64,000 bases of DNA from Ampelocalamus luodianensis (lineage: Eukaryota; Streptophyta; Magnoliopsida; Poales; Poaceae): NCBI GenBank assembly GCA_036346255.1, contig CM070624.1, positions 21,918,626-21,982,625 of the forward strand, written 5' to 3'. The position numbers were made by a program, and so were the translations under genes. This document shows positions 57,208 to 64,000 of this stretch, piece by piece; within the stretch, counting starts at the first letter, position 1; each line of letters starts with the position of its first letter. The notes below the pieces were generated by a model that was given only the letters and a program-made list of their open reading frames with translations, was not told the DNA's origin and made no database searches.

Positions 57208-58137
57208 TGTTACCGCCTAGAACGGTTGTATCGGCCCTTGTGAGTGCGGTACGACCGCACCAAGTCTATAACGGCTAGTTTTTGGCTGTTTCGTCTCCCA
57301 ACGGCTAGTTTTTGGTGTAGGGTTATAAATACCCTCTTGACCGGTTGAAATGCAACTTTTGGCATCTCATTTCACTCTCTTGAGCTAGTGTGAGCTTCTC
57401 CTCTCAATTGTGCATGTGTTGCAACTTGTAAGCAAGGAGAGAGGTCTCTAGTTGCATGTGTTGCATCTAGAGGTGGATTTCGTATCCACTTGAGCTTGTG
57501 CATTTGTTGCATGTGGTGAGAGTCAAGCAAGGGGCTTGGCTTATTACTCTTGGTGTTTGCCGACACCTAGACGGCGTGGAGGCGTCGTGGTCCGGTGATC
57601 TTCTCAAGTGAAGCTTGTGAGAAGGCCCGGTGTTTGTGAGTGGCTTGGTGCTCGCCATCTCTGGAGTGGAGTAAGAGCAACTCTAGTGGAGCGAGGTGTT
57701 GATACCTCAGAGGAAGGCTTAATTCATGGAGCCGGCCTAATTGGTTTGGGTTTCCCTCAACGTGGATTAGGGGAGACCGGCAAGTCTCCGATCACCACGG
57801 TAAAACATTGCCATGTTTTTTGTGGTTTGCATTCTATTGCTTTACATTGTGTAATTTATATTTCTTGTATTAAATTGCTTATTCATTGTGTATGAATGCT
57901 TGCCATGTTTTGTGCTATTTACATTGCTAGAATTGAATAGCTTACAAGTCTTTGCTTAAATGCAATATTCATCAATTAACTTGTATTGTTGGTGCACTTA
58001 GTTGAACCTAGTTGATTTAGGCTTTAATTGTGTAAAACCGTATTGTTATAAGCTTTCGCTTTAGAAATCGGTTTTAACGCATAGAAGTTTTAAAATGTCT
58101 ATTCACCCCCCTCTAGTCGGCCTCCTCGATCTTACAA
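57208..58137 (+). repeat. Left LTR of the copia element
   Basis: The start is TGTTACCGCC. Two copies of AACGGCTAGTTTTTGG lie near 57269 and 57300, then GGGTTATAAATACCC (TATA box near 57323). The end is CTCGATCTTACA. Coordinates may be off by a base at the right end. Confidence 0.7.
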
Positions 58138-58138
58138 G

Positions 58139-58151
58139 TGGTATCAGAGCT
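58139..58151 (+). other. Primer binding site of the copia element
   Basis: TGGTATCAGAGC directly follows the LTR end, a perfect tRNA-iMet complement. Confidence 0.85.
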
Positions 58152-58193
58152 TGGTCTCTCAATTATTAGACTTAATCGTCTAGAGAGTAAAGG

Positions 58194-61100
58194 ATGGTGA
58201 CTAGTGATTTAGTGCACCTCGGTGAGACACCTTTATTTAATGGAACAATGTATGCTCATTGAAAAATCCGCATGTCATATTATTTTAAGGCCATGAGCCT
58301 AAATATATGGCAGACTGTAGATGTAGGCTTTTCTCCTCCATTGGATCATCTTGCTCCAACAATTGAGGAAGAGAAATGCTTACATCTCGACGCTAAAGCA
58401 ATTAACGCTTTATTTAGTGCTTTGAGTGTAGATGTGTTCGATGTCATATGCGATCTAAAAAATGTTCATGAGATATGGATCTATCTTCAAGTATATTATG
58501 AAAGGTCCATTTCAACTAATGAGGATTGCATACAAGAGTGGACGTCGGGAGAAGAATGCTCAATCTCAAACTCCGACGATGAAGAGTCCACAAGTCGCTC
58601 CACATCAACTTTGTAACATCCCAAAGTTATGTTACCAAAATAAAATAAATAAAGTTATTGGATTTTCTGAAATTGGATAGAGTTTGATTGTCTTATTTGA
58701 ATTTCTATAGTTTTAAAAGTTAAAAGTAAAATTTATTTGAAGTTCTTGAAGTCTTATTTGGTTTGAGCTGAAAAATAAAAATTAATTAATTTCTGGAATT
58801 TTCTGAGTATTTTAAAAGCTTATTCCTAAATATGTTCAAGCCAAAATAAATTATTTTGCAAAATTAATAGCCAACTATAAGTTGGAACTATTTTTATTAA
58901 GTCCAAAATAAATAAGAGAATTTCTGTGAATTTTCTATAATTTTTGGAGTTTATTTGCTATTTTCTAAAGCCTTTTTGATTTATTAGTGTTATTCTAAAA
59001 AGAAAAGCAATTAAAAATCAATTATCAGCGTTTGGGCCGAATCTTGGACCCGGCCCAACTCTTCTCCCGCGCGCCAGCCCATCTCGGCCCACTCCCACCG
59101 CCCGCTCCTCCCTCTCACCCCCACCGCCCGATTTTCATCGGACGACCTAGGAACCCCCACGTCACCCTCTTCCGTTGCACCCTCGGATCAAGATCCCACG
59201 ATCCCCGCGCCTTCTTCTCCCCACCTTTCTTCTTCTTTGCAGCCCGCACGCCCCCGCCATTGCCGCCGCGTTAAGCTCCATCAAACGCCGCGATCTCCGC
59301 CACTTTCCTCCCACGGACCCGCGCATTAAACCCCCCTTGTCATGCCGCGCCTTCACTGGCCATTTGCCCCTTCCATCGCGCGCATTTCCGCCGGGACCGC
59401 GCCATGACCGCCGAGATCTCCGTGCACGCGACCTCCCCTTCCCGAGCCCCTCCGTCCCTATAAAAGGGAGCTCCGGGACCGCCTCCCTTCGCTCATCACC
59501 ACGCCGCCACTCACTCCCCCTTCCTCGCCCTCACCTCGCCGGAATCGACATTTCTTCGCTGACGGCCGCCAGTTCTTCCGCCGCTTCTAGCGCCGCCGTG
59601 GTACCTCTCCAGCCGCCCTCACCTCTACCGCCGGCATCGCCTCGTCGCAGCGCACCCCGTGCGCTCGTCGCATTCGCCGGAGCACCCCCCCGATTCACCG
59701 CGCCGCCTCCAACCCAATCTCACCGCCGCCGTCGACCTCGCCGCCGCCGTTCCGGTCACGCCCCAGAACGACCAAGGTGAGCATCGCAATCAGTAGACTC
59801 CCCTCTTTCATCTGGTACCCTCGCCGGACGACGTTGTGCCGCCGTTCGCCGGCGCCATTTGGGCCGAGCCGCCGCCGGTTTTCGCTGACGTGGCCGCCAC
59901 CCGTGCGCCACCTCACGGCCACCTCAGCACAAAAGCCGACGTGGAGCCCATATGGCGCCACGTCATCCCACACGCAACCAGCCTCGCCACCCCGTGCACT
60001 ATTCACATGCACCGAGTCCACGGTGGACTTTGACCAAGCCGTGGACCTAGTCCATTGACTTGGGGGCCCACATGTCAGAGGAAGAAAATAATTTCCTTTA
60101 GGAAAATAATTCGGCCGGGAAAAGAAATTCCCTCGCTGACGACAGCTTGCGCAATAATTAGGATTTCCTTTAGAAAAATAATTCAAGAAAATCAATAAAA
60201 TCTGATTTTAGGGTTTTATTTAGATTTAGAACTTCCCGGGGTTCGTTCTCCCTCATACGAACTCCAATTTCGTCGATAGAAGTTCCTAAATTCATATAAA
60301 ATCAAGATCTAGCCAACCAAACCAAAATTATTTAATTTTGAGCTCATTTGATCAATAATTCCTTTAAACCCTAATTTATTATTTCATGTATCTCCAATCT
60401 TCTAAAATTCATATCTTTTGCACCCAAACTCCGATTTGGGTGGTTCAAGTTGCAAAATCTTTATAAAATTGTAATCTAGCTAACTAAATCAGATTATTTT
60501 AATTTGGAGTTCATTTGAATTGTTATTTGAATTTAGTTTAAATTTGGCTTCTTTTCACGTTAGTTTTCGACGACTTCGGAGAATCAGATTTCGGCGCCGA
60601 TTGAAGAACAACATAAGAGGATTGATTTTGACTGTATGATCATCGTGATCGTACACTTGGACTACCTGAAGATAGTACTTGTGAGTACTAGGTGACCTGT
60701 TAAGAAAAACAACATCACCTCAACACCAGACGTTCTGTTAAAGTGATCTGTTAAGAAAAACAATGTCACCTCATCAAGCAAGGCAAGTTATACCCTTGAT
60801 CATATTGATCCCATTATTTTAAATTATTTATATTCTATTTTTAAATTATTATCTGCATGCTTATTTATATTCGATGAATATAAATTCTGTTTTAAATTCA
60901 TAGTTATACCTAAATCCTTTGTATGACCAATGTTGATATTGAATCAAACACATTGACACCCTAGATAAAACCTGGTTGATACGATAGTATGAACTAGGAT
61001 CATTTAAACGTATTGCTTAGCCATGCTTATAGACCAAACTTATGCGATTTGGGAATTTCAGCCAACAATCAATTATTGTTTAAATTGTACCCTTGGCATT

Positions 61101-63397
61101 GGTGTGTCATGGGGGTTTTACAAATGACTTGGAAAATAAAATAAAAATAGGTTTGGACTTGGGCGAAATGGATGATTGGTGGGTGCAGGTTTATGCACGG
61201 GCTTAATCTGGTTAGGGTTAAGGCCCAGGGGTTTTTATGGAAAGACGCCCAAACCATACCGTACCACCACATGTCCCAAGTATGGGTCGGGACTTGGCTA
61301 AATAATTTGTGATGTCTTAGTGTCATTGGTGTTATGTTGTTGGTATGGGTGTTGGTCAGACAGTAGACCCATCTGGCGCAGGAGGGGGCTTCCGGAGAAT
61401 GGCCAGTCCAATGGTAGCGAAACCTTAGTGGGCACAAATACATTAAGACAGAACATTGTAAAGGCCTTGACATGTGCTCTAGACCGCTTACCAAAGGTAG
61501 TGAGCGGTGTCATAGATATATGCCGGACAAACTAGAGAAGTCTTGTCATATGGGTAAAGCTGTACAACCTCTGCAGAGTGTAAAACTATTCGAATAGCCG
61601 TGTCCGCAGCTATGGACATGCTAGCAGAACTACTCAAAGTTAGACTTTGGTTTTTGTTTGAAAAGTACTACTTTAAAACTGGTTTATCCAGATGGTAATT
61701 GGGCAGAAAGCCATGTGATAGGAGGGTATCCTTCACCATTCATGTGTGAATGTTATCTGACTATAAAATTGAGAATTTTATAAATTTTAGTTAAAATAAC
61801 TGCTTTGGAACTTAGTACAAGTATTTAAAGAAAATGCTGCTTTATGCAAATCAACCAATAAGCCATCCTTTGTTACATCCATGTATGCATGTCATTCTGT
61901 TATTTGACGGGTGTAACTTGCGAGCACGGAAGTTGTGCTCATACTTGCTTTATGCAAACAAAATTTCAGAGGAGAAGGACTTTGCTACCTATATGGATCT
62001 CGACGGCTAGGCCGCTACCCCAGTCGATTGCCTGTGGCAGATTGCTGGACCCTACCACTTCTTCGCCTTCCGCTGTGTTATTTATTGTTGGCTTGTAAGC
62101 CTCTGTGTAATAAACTCTGTTGATTATTAATAAAGTTGTGATATGAATTTTGTTACTATATTTGTTTACTGTGTGAACTAGCTACTGATCATGGGACTAG
62201 TTCAGAAATGCACAGAGGATCTGGGATATTAATCCCGGGTTCTGACAACTTCTAGCTCCGACAATGATGACACATCAACTCTATCAACATCGCCTCATTG
62301 CTTTATGGCTAAAGGTAAAAATGAGGTAAATAATTATGAGCCTTCATAAGATGAATTGATGGATATGCTAGAAGAATTAAATGAATATATTGGAAAAGAA
62401 AATAATAGATTCAAGGTTTTAGAGAAAGAGCACATCTCTCTTCAAAATGATTATGATGTACTAAAATATAATCATGAAACTCTCCTTTTAAATGAGCTCA
62501 AAAGGTCTAAAGTGGATATAGGAATTACTTGTGATTTATTAGATGATTTGCCATACATAGCTCCTAGCCCTTGTATTTCATCTAAAGTTAATATACTTCA
62601 TGTGATGATTTAATTGATATACCTTGTTTCTCAAAAATGGATGCACCTATTTCCTCTATGCTTGTTGAGACTAACCTTGTAGAGGAAAACAAAAAGCTCA
62701 AGGCTCAAGTCACAAATATGAAAAATGACTTGGATAGAAGCTATAAAGGGAAGGCCACTCTCGACGAAATATTGAGTAAGCAGATATGCTTACAAGATAA
62801 GAGTGGAATTGGCTTCACTCCCATGAAGAAAAAGAAAAATAGCAAGATAAGACACAATCAAAGACATACAAAGATCAAAAGGTGCTTTGGATGCAATATG
62901 AAGGGTCACCTTGCCTCCATATACCCTAACAAGAAAATTGATAAAGGAGAAATTGGTTTCACTGCCAAGAAGAAGGTGAAGAGCATCTCAAAGCAAAATG
63001 GAAAACAATTCAAGAAGGTCAAGTGCTTTGGATCCAACAAGAATGGACACATTGCCTCGGTGTGTCCAAACAAGCTAAATGACAAGCCATTGTCATTGAA
63101 GAAGAGGCAAACCGACAATGAGCAAGAAAAGAAGACAAGTCAGGGAAGCAAAAGCCCAACTTGCTACAATTGCCGAAAAAAAGATATTGTAGTAAGGAAT
63201 GTCCTAAAGGTAGCACTCCTAAGCCCATTGTTTATAATGATCAATATTTGCTTAGGAAAGATAAGAATAGCAATGTGTTTGCTAGATGTGTTAGTTCACA
63301 TAAAACTATTGCAAGGGTCATTTGGGTGCTCAAATCCATTATGACTAACATTCATGGACCCAACCAAGTTTTAGGTACCAAAAATGTGCTTAAATGA
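58194..63397 (+). pseudogene. Broken copia gag, split by a solo LTR
   Basis: From the ATG at 58194 the frame reads LFNGTMYAH, then TGA (58260-58262) where the family has Trp, then KIRMSYYFKAMSLNIWQTVD and VHEIWIYLQVYYE. The middle of gag is shortened. Frame SISNSDDEESTSRSTST at 58560-58611 resumes after the inserted LTR as SSSDNDDTSTLSTSPHCF at 62252, so the host frame was split by the insertion. Later come a coiled segment (62356-62600) and three degenerate zinc knuckles: CFGCNMKGHLASIYPNK (last Cys changed), CFGSNKNGHIASVCPNK (second Cys changed) and CYNC...YCSKECPKG (frameshifted). Not functional as read. Confidence 0.8.
58612..62246 (+). repeat. Gypsy solo LTR inserted in copia gag
   Basis: The LTR starts TGTAACATCCC and ends GGGTTCTGAC(A). 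The target AACTT is present on both sides (58607-58611 and 62247-62251). CCTATAAAAGGG near 59457 is the TATA box, and GC-rich leader sequence with incidental open frames spans 59030-60060. No interior or second LTR exists, so it is a solo LTR left by LTR-LTR recombination. Confidence 0.85.
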
Positions 63398-64000
63398 TTA
63401 ATAGATACTTGGAGATGCATTGGAGGCTTGGCTAATTCATGAAGTGGTGAATTCCACTATATGTCAATTTGGAGCTAAGTTTGAGGATAATCAAGTCACA
63501 TCATAAACCAATGTCATCTCGGTAACAAGTATCTACATTGAAGTATCTAGATCCTTTTTACCTTCTGTAGGTTGCATTTCATGAAAATCTTATAAAAAGG
63601 GTATTTTTGCTCTTGTGCTAAATCTTTATTATTGAAATCTTGAGCAAGATGGTTGTGGCACATTAAGGGGAGTGCTAAATCATTTACATGTATATCACAT
63701 CCTTAAGTGTGCCCAAATTGACTAAGTGCTAGTAATGTTTTTCAAAATTGAGCCATTTAGCCAAAAGTAAAAAAAAAAATCATAACTATTAGTAATTCTT
63801 TGAAAAACTAGTTGAAAAATGTATACAAATGCATTTCAAAAGTTTTGCAAAGGCTTTGTTTCAAGAAAACCTAATTCAAATAAAAATGAGTTTTAAGTCA
63901 AACTTCCAAAATTATAGTATCTTGTTTTTGACCTAAACTAGATTTTTGTGTAAAATCTATTCTAAAAGGAATTTGATATTTGTCCCAAAAGGAAAAACCT
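63398..64000. other. Copia interior, non-coding in this window
   Basis: AT-rich with no open frame of note. A TTTTCAAAA...TTGAAAAA type motif recurs near 63738-63850. Confidence 0.4.

Larger units (their letters stand above)
57208..64000 (+). mobile_element. Maximus/SIRE-like copia retrotransposon, right end outside window
   Basis: The left LTR is followed by a perfect primer site and a copia gag-like frame. A gypsy solo LTR interrupts gag. Zinc-knuckle remnants follow. After about 63400 the interior is non-coding as far as the window reaches. No protease, integrase or reverse transcriptase was found. Confidence 0.75.

Noticed and set aside
56661..57278. 205-residue plus-strand open frame as a host gene
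   Set aside because: It runs into the copia LTR start at 57208 and overlaps an equally long minus-strand frame; only a short part looks protein-like, so a captured fragment is the most that can be said.
59175..59780. 201-residue Pro/Arg-rich open frame
   Set aside because: Inside the GC-rich leader of the solo LTR; low complexity and not conserved with the LTR at 36283.

Overview
This window is nuclear DNA of a grass, most likely rice or a close Oryza relative. The organism call rests on four things: the CACAGACGGTT-type subterminal repeats of grass CACTA transposons, TGTAACAYCC-type Ty3/gypsy LTRs with GC-rich leaders and CTATAAATAG boxes, Maximus/SIRE-type copia LTRs, and four grass-style host genes with GT-AG introns in AT-rich spacers. 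There is no bacterial operon, CRISPR array, rRNA or tRNA gene. All exon models are read by eye from splice motifs and frame continuity, not from transcripts.

Layout. 1-6276: a decayed CACTA element whose left end lies outside the window, with subterminal repeats, a small leftward gene, and a rightward TNP1-like gene that runs into a broken Ulp1/C48 protease domain. 9246-9662 (-): an ARGOS/OSR-type organ-size membrane protein. 12105-18278: an LTR retrotransposon with intact PBS, PPT and near-perfect target duplication. It carries an intron-less fragment of a plant AP-endonuclease (ARP) gene, and its left LTR is split by a second CACTA element holding a captured gene fragment. 21331-26157 (-): an eight-exon CBP60-type calmodulin-binding transcription regulator. 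28006-35525 (+): a three-exon gene for a small, probably organelle-targeted protein, with a 5.5 kb rearranged gypsy element inside its second intron. 36283-41110: gypsy and copia-like LTR sequence. About 41.65-43.4 kb (-): a third CACTA derivative carrying a diverged copy of the same small gene seen at 791-1328. 44622-46884: a probable non-autonomous Helitron. 48933-49343 (-): a one-finger C2H2 repressor with two EAR-type motifs. 52233-54696: a probable solo copia LTR. 57208 to the end: the left part of a Maximus/SIRE-like copia element with a 3.6 kb gypsy solo LTR inside gag.

The four host genes (ARGOS-like, CBP60, the small three-exon gene, the C2H2 factor) are regulatory or unknown and show no shared pathway. 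The most unusual content is in the transposons: a small protein family with its own TATA box carried by two separate CACTA elements, a processed host DNA-repair gene inside an LTR element, a CACTA element with a captured spliced gene, and nested insertions whose order can be read from target duplications and from an unoccupied copy of one insertion site.
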